Below, in pieces: positions 16,353-24,467 of a DNA stretch of 51,889 bases. The translations under genes were made by a program, and so were the position numbers. Source of the DNA: Candidatus Eubacterium faecigallinarum (GTDB lineage: Bacteria > Bacillota > Clostridia > Oscillospirales > Acutalibacteraceae); the NCBI GenBank assembly GCA_019115455.1, contig DXDN01000024.1, positions 1-51,889 of the forward strand, written 5' to 3'. The notes under the pieces are model-generated. The model did no database searches. It saw nothing but the letters and a program-made list of their open reading frames with translations, and was not told the DNA's origin. The first letter of the stretch is position 1, and each line of letters begins with the position of its first letter.

Positions 16353-16376
16353 ATACTTTGGTAAAGTGAAAATCAA
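16348..16376 (-). promoter_or_regulatory. Sigma-A promoter of marR-yczE
   Basis: TTGATT (16376-16371), a 17-base spacer and TATAAT (16353-16348). One operator copy covers the -10 box, which fits repression. Confidence 0.8.
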
Positions 16377-16435
16377 CGCTAATATTACTACATTATGTTT
16401 GCAGTATTTTGCATATTTATGTGTATTTTCACAAA

Positions 16436-16468
16436 AAAATCCCGTGCCTGCTTGGGGCACGGGATAAT
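16436..16468 (-). terminator. Terminator of the ABC importer operon
   Basis: tcccgtgcc (16440-16448) pairs with ggcacggga (16456-16464). On the minus strand seven T residues follow the stem. Confidence 0.9.
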
Positions 16469-16478
16469 ATCGCTTGTT

Positions 16479-17288
16479 TTATTCGTCGGCTTCTGTGGAA
16501 AGAAGAATTCTGTCGTTGTCGAGGTCCTCGCCGGAGGTTACCCTGAACTTTGCGAGCAGGTCTGCGGTTGTAAGCTTCTTCTTTTCTTCGCCGCTGACGT
16601 CATAGATGATTTTACCGTCGTTCATCATGATAAGACGGTTTCCTATAGCTATGGCGTCCTTCATATTATGTGTTATCATAATTGTTGTAAGGTTATCCTT
16701 TGCAACAATATTCTGGGTGATTTCAAGCACTTTGTGGGCGGTTTTGGGGTCGAGGGCGGCAGTGTGCTCGTCAAGCAGCAGAAGCTTCGGCTTTTTGAGC
16801 GTTGCCATAAGCAGAGTTATTGCCTGCCTCTGACCGCCGGAAAGAAGACCGACCTTAGAAGTAAGTCTTGTTTCAAGTCCCAGATCAAGGCTTGCAAGAA
16901 TCTCGGCATACTTCGCTCTTTCTTTTCTGCTGACTCCGAATTTGAGCCCCCTCGGCTGACCTCTTCTTGCAGCCAGGGCAAGATTTTCGTCAATCTGCAT
17001 ATCGGCGGCAGTACCCGTCATAGGATCCTGGAAAACTCTTCCGATATATTTTGCCCTCCTGTGCTCAGACAGGTTGGTTACATCTATTCCGTCAATGGTG
17101 ATAGTGCCGCAGTCAACGGGATAAACACCGGCTATCATATTAAGAAGAGTTGATTTGCCGGCTCCGTTGCCGCCGATAACGGTTACGAAATCTCCCTCAT
17201 TAAGCGTAAGGTCTATGCCCTTGAGCGCTTTCTTTTCATTGATGGTGGAGGGGTTAAAAGTTTTGTGAACATTCTTGATCTCAAGCAT
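16479..17288 (-). CDS. ABC importer ATP-binding protein
   Basis: A 269-residue ATPase. Walker A is GGNGAGKST near residue 38, the signature is LLSGGQRQA, Walker B is LLLLDEHTAAL and the switch His lies in ITHNM. It is the third gene of a substrate-binding/permease/ATPase operon, its ATG overlapping the permease stop by one base (TAATG). The ATPase fits LivF-like partners of BPD_transp_2 permeases and would sit on the cytoplasmic face. Confidence 0.9.
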   Translation of the reverse strand: MLEIKNVHKTFNPSTINEKKALKGIDLTLNEGDFVTVIGGNGAGKSTLLNMIAGVYPVDCGTITIDGIDVTNLSEHRRAKYIGRVFQDPMTGTAADMQIDENLALAARRGQPRGLKFGVSRKERAKYAEILASLDLGLETRLTSKVGLLSGGQRQAITLLMATLKKPKLLLLDEHTAALDPKTAHKVLEITQNIVAKDNLTTIMITHNMKDAIAIGNRLIMMNDGKIIYDVSGEEKKKLTTADLLAKFRVTSGEDLDNDRILLSTEADE

Positions 17289-18187
17289 TACTCTTTAACC
17301 TCCTTTACCTTGATACGCTTTTGAGCGTACTTGTTTTTAAGATAAGGAATACCAAGGAAGATTGCAACTATCACTGCTGTGAGCAGTTTAAGGTCGTCGG
17401 TATTCAGTCCGCAGCTGATTACAAACTGCATTACGATGTAATAGATTACACCGCCGAATACAACGCTCAGCAGTCTGAGTGCGAAATTCTTGAATATCTT
17501 GCCGAAAATAACTTCGCCTATAATTACTGCGGCAAGGCCTACAACTATAGCGCCTCTGCCCATATTTACGTCGGCAAAGCCCTGATACTGCGAAAGAAGT
17601 CCGCCGGCAAGGGCAACAAGTCCGTTTGAAAGCACAAGGGCAACAATTTTTGTAAGGTTGATATTGATGCCGTTGGCTCTTGCCATATTCTGATTGCATC
17701 CGGTGGCACGTATTGAGTGACCTATCTCGGTATCAAAGAACCAGTACAGCACGGCGATAACTATTACCGCAATGATTGCAACGATTATAAGCGCCTTGGT
17801 AATATCAGTCATGCTGACGATAAGATCGTATTTGTAGACTGAGAGCGGCTGGTTTGATTTGCCGAGGATACGCAGATTGATGGAATAAAGGGCAAGCTGC
17901 GTCAGAATTCCCGAAAGAATGGGCGGTATGCCGAAAACAGTATTCAGCAGTCCTGTGGCAAGTCCTGCCAGACAGCCGGCAACAAAAGCTATTATCATGG
18001 CAACATAAACATTTGCCCCGGCAAACATAGACATAACCATGGCGGCGCCGCCTGTGGCAAGAGTTCCGTCCACGGTAAGATCCGCAAAATCAAGCACTCT
18101 GAAGGTGATATAAACGCCGATAGCCATTATTCCCCATATAAGTCCCTGACCTATTGCGCCCGGGACGGCATTAAAAAATGCTTCCAT
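17288..18187 (-). CDS. ABC importer permease (BPD_transp_2 family)
   Basis: A 299-residue membrane protein with about eight to nine segments, containing RVLDFADLTVDGTLATGGA and GIPPILSGILTQLALYSINL, typical of permeases that partner ABC_sub_bind lipoproteins. The ATG at 18187 follows GAGG by 8 bases; the longer frame starts at a TTG at 18208 with no site. A strong hairpin separates it from the binding-protein gene. The ligand is unknown. Confidence 0.88.
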   Translation of the reverse strand: MEAFFNAVPGAIGQGLIWGIMAIGVYITFRVLDFADLTVDGTLATGGAAMVMSMFAGANVYVAMIIAFVAGCLAGLATGLLNTVFGIPPILSGILTQLALYSINLRILGKSNQPLSVYKYDLIVSMTDITKALIIVAIIAVIVIAVLYWFFDTEIGHSIRATGCNQNMARANGININLTKIVALVLSNGLVALAGGLLSQYQGFADVNMGRGAIVVGLAAVIIGEVIFGKIFKNFALRLLSVVFGGVIYYIVMQFVISCGLNTDDLKLLTAVIVAIFLGIPYLKNKYAQKRIKVKEVKE

Positions 18188-18211
18188 AAAAAATACCTCA
18201 CTTCGCAAACA

Positions 18212-18239
18212 AGAGCAATAAGGCTTACCTTATTGCTCT
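18212..18239 (-). other. 12-bp perfect stem-loop between binding-protein and permease genes
   Basis: agagcaataagg (18212-18223) pairs perfectly with ccttattgctct (18228-18239), loop 4 bases. On the minus strand the stem is followed by tgtttg, a poor T run, so it probably ends only part of the transcripts or protects the upstream mRNA. That would give more binding protein than permease. Confidence 0.8.
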
Positions 18240-18296
18240 CATACAGTAAACTGTTTAAATTATAAATTAAAATTAACGGTTAGTCAACAGTTTTGA

Positions 18297-19322
18297 TTAT
18301 TCAGCGGAAAAATCGTATGCCTGATATCCCTCCGGAATAGTTACGTTGTACTTCTCTGCCATTTCAGCATTGTAATACGGTGTTACGTTGCTTGTCTGCC
18401 AGATGTTCATTGTGGACGGGTCTGAACCGTTTACAAGAATATCATAAGCCATTTCGCCTGCCTTCTGACCTATCTCATAGAAGGAGATTGAAAGAGTGGC
18501 AACAGCGTTGGTGTTTTTGAAGATGCCCTCTTCACCTGCAATAATCGGAACATTTGCTTCCTGGCAAGCTGCGTCAATTACGCCGCCGTTTGATGCTGCT
18601 GTGTTATCCGTGGGGATATAAATAACATCTGATTCGGCAGCAGCCTTCTGAGCAACAGCCTGAATATCGTTTGAGTCTGAGAATGAGAAGAAATTAACTG
18701 TGATTCCCTTAGCCTCAAGAGCTTCTTTAACGCCTTCTACCTGGAAGAGAGAGTTCGGCTCGGATGAGCAGTAAATGCAGCCGACTGTCTTTGTGTCAGG
18801 GAAGAGGTCGAGAATCTGCTGTGCCTGGTCAGCAAGGGGTGCAAGGTCGTTTGAACCGGTTACGTTGATGCCGGTGGGATCGGTTGAGCCCATTTCAATA
18901 TCAAGCGCAACGCCGAAATCTGTTATTGATGTGGCAACAACGGGAGTCTGTGAAGCTGCTGTTGCGGTAGCGCAAGCCTGAAGAGCTGCCGTTGCGTTAG
19001 CCATTATAAGGTCATAGCTGTTTGAAACGAACTGCTGAGCAATTGTGGCACAGGCTGTGGAGTCGTTATTTGCGTTCTGATAATCTATCTCAAAAGTATA
19101 GCCGTTGGCGTCGCCCAGCTCCTTAAGCTTATCCTGGAAACCTTGTGTGGCACTGTCAAGAGCGTCGTGCTGTACCAGCTGGCATATGCCGACTTTGAAC
19201 GTTTTCTGGTTAGCGTCAGCAGTTCCCTCTGATTCGGTGCCTGTTGAGCATCCTGCGAAAGCGGATGCGATAACTACACCTGACAGCGCAACTGCCGCAA
19301 TTTTTTTGAGTGCTTTGTTCAT
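18297..19322 (-). CDS. ABC_sub_bind lipoprotein, substrate-binding protein of the importer
   Basis: A 341-residue lipoprotein: signal peptide MNKALKKIAAVALSG, lipobox AFAGC with the modified Cys near 24, then a two-lobed periplasmic-binding fold of the ABC_sub_bind family (KTFKVGICQLVQHDALD, FVSNSYDLIMANATAALQ, KTVGCIYCSSEPNS). The ATG at 19322 follows GAGAGG; a longer frame to 19364 begins without a site. Relatives in Clostridia include T-box-controlled tryptophan transporters, but no T-box is present here, so the ligand stays open. Confidence 0.88.
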   Translation of the reverse strand: MNKALKKIAAVALSGVVIASAFAGCSTGTESEGTADANQKTFKVGICQLVQHDALDSATQGFQDKLKELGDANGYTFEIDYQNANNDSTACATIAQQFVSNSYDLIMANATAALQACATATAASQTPVVATSITDFGVALDIEMGSTDPTGINVTGSNDLAPLADQAQQILDLFPDTKTVGCIYCSSEPNSLFQVEGVKEALEAKGITVNFFSFSDSNDIQAVAQKAAAESDVIYIPTDNTAASNGGVIDAACQEANVPIIAGEEGIFKNTNAVATLSISFYEIGQKAGEMAYDILVNGSDPSTMNIWQTSNVTPYYNAEMAEKYNVTIPEGYQAYDFSAE

Positions 19323-19354
19323 AATTTTTACCTCTCTGTTCATATTGTAATGAC

Positions 19355-19383
19355 AGTTTAGCACATAAAAGCGATAAAGTCAA
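19355..19383 (-). promoter_or_regulatory. Sigma-A promoter of the ABC importer operon
   Basis: TTGACT (19383-19378), 17-base spacer, TAAACT (19360-19355). The leader is only about 25 bases, too short for a T-box. Confidence 0.8.
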
Positions 19384-19430
19384 TTGTGAAAAGTTATAAT
19401 AATTGACCGCGTTTTTTGTATAATAACACA

Positions 19431-19467
19431 AAAACAGCAGCAGTATGTACAATACTGCTGCTGTTTT
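19431..19467 (-). terminator. Terminator after the dehydrogenase gene
   Basis: aaaacagcagcagtat (19431-19446) pairs perfectly over 16 bases with atactgctgctgtttt (19452-19467), loop 5 bases, followed on the minus strand by T residues. Confidence 0.92.
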
Positions 19468-19478
19468 GGGTACATAAG

Positions 19479-20429
19479 TTATATTTTTTCTGCGCGTTCA
19501 ATATTTTCTCTGATAACTTTGCAGGTATATTCAAGCTGTTCCTTTTCTTTATCGTTAAGGGGCAGTTCGATGATATCTTCGATACCGTTTCTGCCGATAA
19601 CGCAGGGAACTCCGCATGAAACGCCGTTCATTCCGTATTCGCCCTCAAGTAAAACGGATGCCGGGATAACTCTTTTTTCGTCATGGAATATCGCTTTGCA
19701 GATATCAGCACAGGCGGCGCCGATTCCAAATTCTGTTGATCCCTTGCCGTTTATTATATCGTATCCGATATATCTTGTGCGCTCAAGTACAAATTCTTCG
19801 GTAAGTTTGCCGTATTTTTCAGGCTTTGCTTCCTGAAGCTCCTTATAATTCTTACCGCCCAGGGTAAGGGTGGAGAACGGAACAAAGGACGAATCGCCGT
19901 GTTCGCCGATAGCGCATGTTGTAACGCTTCTTCTGTCAATATCGGCAAGCTCGCTTACAGTACGTTTAAGCCTTGCAGTATCAAGGGATGTGCCTGTGGA
20001 GAAGCATCTTTCTCTCGGAAGTCCCAGATGCTCCCTGGCGTAATGAGCGATTATATCGGCAGGGTTTGTAATGGAAATTATTATGCCCTTAAAGTCAATG
20101 GGTTTAAGATTGTCGATAACATCCTTGAGCATAACGATGGAATCGTCAAGCATCTCAAGTCTTGTCTGACCGGGTTTTCTCGGCATACCGATGGAGATAA
20201 CGATAATATCGGCATCCTTGCAGTCGTTGTAGTCGCCAACGCTTATTTTTGTTGTGGAGCCTAAAAACAGGCAGGCATCCGCCACGTCGTAACAGTTGCT
20301 TACTGCCTTGGCATTATCCTTGTCGATAAACACAATCTCGTCGCAGGTACCCTGAAAGCAAAGAGCCATTGCAACATGGGAGCCTACGTGACCGGCGCCG
20401 ATAATTACTACTTTTCTTTTATCCAGCAT
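19479..20429 (-). CDS. L-lactate/malate dehydrogenase family protein, substrate unclear
   Basis: A 316-residue NAD-dependent 2-hydroxyacid dehydrogenase. It has the Rossmann motif VVIIGAGHVGS, ITNPADII, the substrate Arg in SLDTARLKR and the catalytic His in GEHGDS. The specificity loop reads GMPRKPGQTR: Arg stands where lactate dehydrogenases have Gln (NQKPGETR) and malate dehydrogenases have Arg, so oxaloacetate/malate is possible although many databases would say lactate. The ATG at 20429 is chosen because AAGGGG is 7 bases upstream; the ATG at 20435 is only one base away from that site. Confidence 0.75.
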   Translation of the reverse strand: MLDKRKVVIIGAGHVGSHVAMALCFQGTCDEIVFIDKDNAKAVSNCYDVADACLFLGSTTKISVGDYNDCKDADIIVISIGMPRKPGQTRLEMLDDSIVMLKDVIDNLKPIDFKGIIISITNPADIIAHYAREHLGLPRERCFSTGTSLDTARLKRTVSELADIDRRSVTTCAIGEHGDSSFVPFSTLTLGGKNYKELQEAKPEKYGKLTEEFVLERTRYIGYDIINGKGSTEFGIGAACADICKAIFHDEKRVIPASVLLEGEYGMNGVSCGVPCVIGRNGIEDIIELPLNDKEKEQLEYTCKVIRENIERAEKI

Positions 20430-20460
20430 AATCATACCCCTTTATTTTTATCTCAGTTTT

Positions 20461-20489
20461 ATTTTATCTGAATTTTGTGTTTTTATCAA
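20461..20489 (-). promoter_or_regulatory. Sigma-A promoter of the dehydrogenase gene
   Basis: TTGATA (20489-20484), 17-base spacer, TAAAAT (20466-20461), placed directly after the DAHP synthase stop codon. Confidence 0.75.
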
Positions 20490-20490
20490 A

Positions 20491-21531
20491 TTAAAGCTGA
20501 TCTGCAATGCTGTAGATCATATCCTTTGTCTTTTCCCAGCCAAGGCACGGGTCGGTAATTGATTTGCCGTACACTCCGTCTTCAACCTTCTGATTGCCGT
20601 CCTCAATGTATGATTCGACCATAAAGCCCTTTACCATTGATTTTACGTCGTCGCAGTGACGCATGGAATGAAGCACCTCGTTGGCGATTCTCACCTGCTC
20701 AAGATATTTCTTGCCTGAATTTGAGTGGTTGGTGTCAACGATAACAGCAGGGTTTTCATATCCCCCCTGGCAGTACATATCAAAGAGCTGTCTGAGGTCC
20801 TCATAGTGATAGTTCGGGTGGTTGTTGCCGTGCTTGCTGACACTGCCTCTGAGTATAGCGTGGGCAAGGGGGTTACCCTTTGACTTTACTTCCCATCCTC
20901 TGTAAAGGAAGGTGTGTCCGCTCTGAGCGGCTTTTATTGAATTAAGCATTATGGAAAGGTCGCCGCTGGTGGGATTCTTCATTCCTACAGGGATATCCAT
21001 ACCTGATGATACAAGTCTGTGCTCCTGATTTTCAACTGAACGGGCACCGATAGCTACATATGAAAGAAGGTCGGACAGGTATCTGTAGTTCTGAGGATAG
21101 AGCATTTCATCAGCGCAGGTGAATCCTGTCTGCTCAATAGCGTCTTTATGAAGCTTTCTGATAGCCTTGATACCCTCCAGCATGTCCGGCTTTTTGTCAG
21201 GATCAGGCTGATGAAGCATGCCTTTGTAACCCTCGCCGGTGGTTCTCGGCTTGCCGGTATAGATTCTGGGGATAATGAGTATCTTGTCCGAAACTTCTTT
21301 TTGAACGTCGCCAAGACGGTGTATGTAATCCAGCACAGAATCGGCGTGGTCGGCAGAGCACGGACCGATTATAAGGATGAATCTGTCGTCCCTGCCGCAG
21401 AAAATGTCGGCTATTTCAGCGTCACGTTTTGTTTTGAGTTCTTCAGCTTCTTTTGACAGGGGCATCTCTTTTTTTATTTCCTGAGGGATCGGAAGTTTCC
21501 TTTTAAATTCTATATTATATATGTTTTCCAT
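20491..21531 (-). CDS. 3-deoxy-7-phosphoheptulonate (DAHP) synthase, class I
   Basis: A 346-residue class I DAHP synthase, which joins phosphoenolpyruvate and erythrose 4-phosphate in the first step of the shikimate pathway. Markers are ILIIGPCSADHADS, RIYTGKPRTTGEGYKG, CADEMLYPQNYRYLSDLLSY, GARSVENQEHR, GMKNPTSGD and DTNHSNSGKK, which include the metal- and substrate-binding Cys, His and Lys residues. Length agrees with AroF/G/H enzymes. The ribosome site is aggtgatgaaa. No feedback leader or other aro gene is adjacent. Confidence 0.95.
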   Translation of the reverse strand: MENIYNIEFKRKLPIPQEIKKEMPLSKEAEELKTKRDAEIADIFCGRDDRFILIIGPCSADHADSVLDYIHRLGDVQKEVSDKILIIPRIYTGKPRTTGEGYKGMLHQPDPDKKPDMLEGIKAIRKLHKDAIEQTGFTCADEMLYPQNYRYLSDLLSYVAIGARSVENQEHRLVSSGMDIPVGMKNPTSGDLSIMLNSIKAAQSGHTFLYRGWEVKSKGNPLAHAILRGSVSKHGNNHPNYHYEDLRQLFDMYCQGGYENPAVIVDTNHSNSGKKYLEQVRIANEVLHSMRHCDDVKSMVKGFMVESYIEDGNQKVEDGVYGKSITDPCLGWEKTKDMIYSIADQL

Positions 21532-21562
21532 TTTTCATCACCTTAATTTTTATTACTATAAT

Positions 21563-21590
21563 ATTATATGACTTGACGCTGATATGTCAA
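21563..21590 (-). promoter_or_regulatory. Sigma-A promoter of the DAHP synthase gene
   Basis: TTGACA (21590-21585), 16-base spacer, TATAAT (21568-21563), 32 bases before the ATG. Confidence 0.8.
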
Positions 21591-21792
21591 TAATACGCTT
21601 TAAACTTTTACACTTTACAATCAGAAATATGCATTTATTGTGGCATATATACAAGAGAAGCAGAAAACTGCGGCAGAACAGATAACTCTTTTTGCCAATA
21701 TTGTAAACTTTCTTTAATAATTTTTCGCTTAAGTGGATTTTAAAAAAATTATATGATAATATAGGCTTGTTCAATTTCACAGGAGAATCATT

Positions 21793-22593
21793 ATGGCTGT
21801 AAAAAGCAGAAAAAAATCGAAAAGAAAAACAAGTAATATAATTGAATTAAGGTCCGGCAGACTTATTGCCGCAATAATTATTGTGATGATTGCGGCGGTG
21901 GTTATATCTTCTTTAGTTATTGCCAATACTCAGAGAAGGACGCCGCAGACTGTTTACGACTTCGGTAAGCCCGTGGCTCAGGGAATAGATGTGTCCGAGC
22001 ATAACGGTAAAATTGATTGGGACACCGTTAGCGAGAATTTTGACTTTGCATTTATACGTGTGGGCTACAGGGGCTACGGCAACGGAGAAATATGCGAGGA
22101 TGAATTCGCTTCACAAAATCTTAAGGCGGCTCAAAAGGCGGGCATACCCACGGGGGTATATTTCTATTCCCAGGCAGTCAGTCAGGAAGAGGCGCGCGAC
22201 GAGGCGGATTTTGTGCTTGATATTGTAAAACATTATGATATAGAACTGCCCGTTATAATGGATTTTGAATATCCCACGGATGAGGAAGGCAACAGAACCG
22301 GCAGGCTCAGCGACGCAAACCTGAGCAAAAAGGAAAGCACCCAGATTATAAACGCCTTTTGCGACAGAGTTGAGGAAAACGGTTATATATCCGGGCTCTA
22401 TGCCTCCTCCGGTGTAATGTATCATGAGCTGAACACGGATGACCTGGGCGATGATACTGTTATATGGACAGCGGACTATAATGATGACGTAACATATGAA
22501 ATTGAATATAACATATGGCAGTATTCCAGAACGGGAGAGACCGACGGCGTAAGCAGTAAATATGTGGACCTTAATTATTGGTACAGTAATTAG
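21793..22593 (+). CDS. Membrane-anchored GH25 lysozyme-family muramidase
   Basis: A 266-residue protein with a basic N-terminus (KSRKKSKRKT), one membrane segment near residues 24-46 and a GH25 domain from about 58 to the end. QGIDVSEHNGKIDW and VIMDFEYPT carry the conserved acidic residues, and the C-terminus ends in the usual WQYSRTG...YVDLNYW pattern. AGGAGAATC precedes the ATG. It would cleave peptidoglycan outside the membrane. A second GH25 gene follows within 13 bases. Confidence 0.9.
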   Translation: MAVKSRKKSKRKTSNIIELRSGRLIAAIIIVMIAAVVISSLVIANTQRRTPQTVYDFGKPVAQGIDVSEHNGKIDWDTVSENFDFAFIRVGYRGYGNGEICEDEFASQNLKAAQKAGIPTGVYFYSQAVSQEEARDEADFVLDIVKHYDIELPVIMDFEYPTDEEGNRTGRLSDANLSKKESTQIINAFCDRVEENGYISGLYASSGVMYHELNTDDLGDDTVIWTADYNDDVTYEIEYNIWQYSRTGETDGVSSKYVDLNYWYSN

Positions 22594-22606
22594 AAAGGAT
22601 GATAAT

Positions 22607-24421
22607 TTGAAAGGTCTTGTAAGGATTGTTTCCATTTTTATGGTAATGATTGCAGTGCTCCAGGGGGCTTCGGCTGTACTTGCCGCCACTGCTGCAAAGA
22701 GTCCCTACACAAATTATGTTTACACCCACCAGTCAAGATTTGACAATTACGAAAAAATTAATGGTACCGATGTTTCTCAGCATAACGGTACAGTTGATTT
22801 TGAAAAGGTTAAGGCTGCGGGAATTGATTTTGTCTTTGTCAGAGTCGGATTTACCGGCTACACGAAACTGAGATTTTCCCTTAACTATGACACTAATTAC
22901 AAAACTTATATAGAAGACGCGCTGGACGCAGGACTGGCAGTAGGAGTCTACTGGTACTCACAGGCGCTCAATGAATCGGAGGCAAGGCAGGAAGCACAGA
23001 AAATGCTCTCCGTTATTAAAGATTACAATATCACGCTTCCGGTTGTTATGGACTATGAGTTTGCCGACACCTCCGCCGGCAGGCTTGACAGCGCGAATCT
23101 TTCAAAAAGCGCTATGACCAACAATGCCCTGGCATTTCTTTCAGAGGTGGACAAGGCTGGATACGACGGCTGCCTTTATGCAAACGCTGATTTCCTGCAG
23201 AACAATCTGAACGCCTCAACAATCAGCCGTGATTATAAAATCTGGCTTGCACATTATACGACAAACACCTATTACAGCGGTGATTTTGATTTCTGGCAGT
23301 ATTCCCACGTCGGCAAGGTAGACGGTATTACCGGTAACGCAGACGTAAACTTCTGGTATTACAAGAATGATGATATCCAGGAGCTTTCCTCCCACACTTA
23401 CACAGGCAGAGCAATCACGCCAAAGCCTGTTGTCAAGGACGGCGACACGGTGCTGCGTGAGGGTACGGATTACGTGCTGGAATACGCTGACAATATAAAA
23501 GTCGGCACGGCATATGTAACCGCCAGAGGGATTAATAACTACAGCTCAAGGACATACAGATTCAAATTTGAGATCAAGCCCGACAGGGCGGCGGTTATAA
23601 CTATTAAGAAGAGAACAAATACCTCGCTGGAATTTTCGTGGCAGGGGGTTACCGGTGCCCAGACATATTACGTATATGTCAAAAATAACACCAACGGCAA
23701 CGTCTTTTCAAAAAGTGTAACGCAAAGCAGCGTGACGTTTTCGGGACTTATTCCCGGCAACTCATACAGCGTCAGCGTTAAGGCAGGAATAAGAAACACC
23801 ACAGGAGAAATGGTGTACGGCGCATATTCGGCAGTCAATACAAAGCATACCGTTGCGGACGCTGTAACGGGGCTGAAAGCATCTGCCAGAAGCAAATCGT
23901 CTGTCACCCTGACCTGGAACAAAAAGACGGGAGCGGCAGGATACAGAATATACCGCTATTATCCGTCTACTAAGGAATATAAGATGCTTGCCGATGTAAA
24001 CGGATACAGCCAAAATTCATATACCGTCAAGGGGCTTGGTATTGGCGAGACTGCTTATTTCAGCGTGAGCGCATTTACGCAGGACAGCCATAAAACTATC
24101 GGCAATAAAAGCAGTCTGCTGACGGAAACCACACGCCCCCAGACGATAACCGTAAGAAGTATCAGTTCGCCATCATCAAAAAAAGTAACGCTGTTTTGGT
24201 ACAGGGTAAACTGCACAGGATATCAGGTGCAGTGGTCGACTACCAAAGATTTTTCCTCCAACACAAAAAGCGTAACCATTGCCCAGAGCGTAAACAAAAG
24301 CACGTTTACAACATATCAAAGCGAAAAGACCTATTATTTTCGTATCAGGTCATATAAAAAGATTGACTCAAAGACAGTTTACAGCTACTGGTCAACCACA
24401 CAGGTAATTAAGGTTAAATAA
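22607..24421 (+). CDS. Secreted GH25 lysozyme with fibronectin type III repeats
   Basis: A 604-residue secreted enzyme. The start is TTG 22607, 7 bases after AGAAAGGA; the ATG at 22562 lies inside the previous gene. A signal peptide (KGLVRIVSIFMVMIAVLQGASAVLA) is followed by a GH25 domain (GTDVSQHNG, VVMDYEFAD, FWQYSHVG) to about residue 255. An Ig-like YTGRAITPKP module and three FN3-like repeats fill the C-terminal half. It looks like a wall-bound or released hydrolase used in growth, division or competition. Confidence 0.9.
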   Translation: MKGLVRIVSIFMVMIAVLQGASAVLAATAAKSPYTNYVYTHQSRFDNYEKINGTDVSQHNGTVDFEKVKAAGIDFVFVRVGFTGYTKLRFSLNYDTNYKTYIEDALDAGLAVGVYWYSQALNESEARQEAQKMLSVIKDYNITLPVVMDYEFADTSAGRLDSANLSKSAMTNNALAFLSEVDKAGYDGCLYANADFLQNNLNASTISRDYKIWLAHYTTNTYYSGDFDFWQYSHVGKVDGITGNADVNFWYYKNDDIQELSSHTYTGRAITPKPVVKDGDTVLREGTDYVLEYADNIKVGTAYVTARGINNYSSRTYRFKFEIKPDRAAVITIKKRTNTSLEFSWQGVTGAQTYYVYVKNNTNGNVFSKSVTQSSVTFSGLIPGNSYSVSVKAGIRNTTGEMVYGAYSAVNTKHTVADAVTGLKASARSKSSVTLTWNKKTGAAGYRIYRYYPSTKEYKMLADVNGYSQNSYTVKGLGIGETAYFSVSAFTQDSHKTIGNKSSLLTETTRPQTITVRSISSPSSKKVTLFWYRVNCTGYQVQWSTTKDFSSNTKSVTIAQSVNKSTFTTYQSEKTYYFRIRSYKKIDSKTVYSYWSTTQVIKVK

Positions 24422-24424
24422 ATA

Positions 24425-24456
24425 AAACCTGCGGAATTAAGTTCCGCAGGTTTTTT
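24425..24456. terminator. Bidirectional terminator between lysozyme and thiT genes
   Basis: aacctgcggaa (24426-24436) pairs with ttccgcaggtt (24442-24452), loop ttaag, with a T run on the plus strand and A residues before it. Confidence 0.92.
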
Positions 24457-24467
24457 CTTGTCTTATT

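Noticed and set aside
16305-16460. Longer MarR protein starting at 16460
   Set aside because: The extension would run through the promoter and operators and has no ribosome site; the ATG at 16304 has a good one.
16395-17153. 252-residue plus-strand ORF opposite the ABC ATPase
   Set aside because: It runs antisense to a conserved ATPase, has no ribosome site and crosses the operon's terminator.
19355-19478. T-box or other riboswitch for the ABC importer
   Set aside because: The promoter at 19355-19383 leaves only about 25 bases of leader, far too short, and the strong hairpin at 19431-19467 lies upstream of the promoter as the terminator of the dehydrogenase gene.
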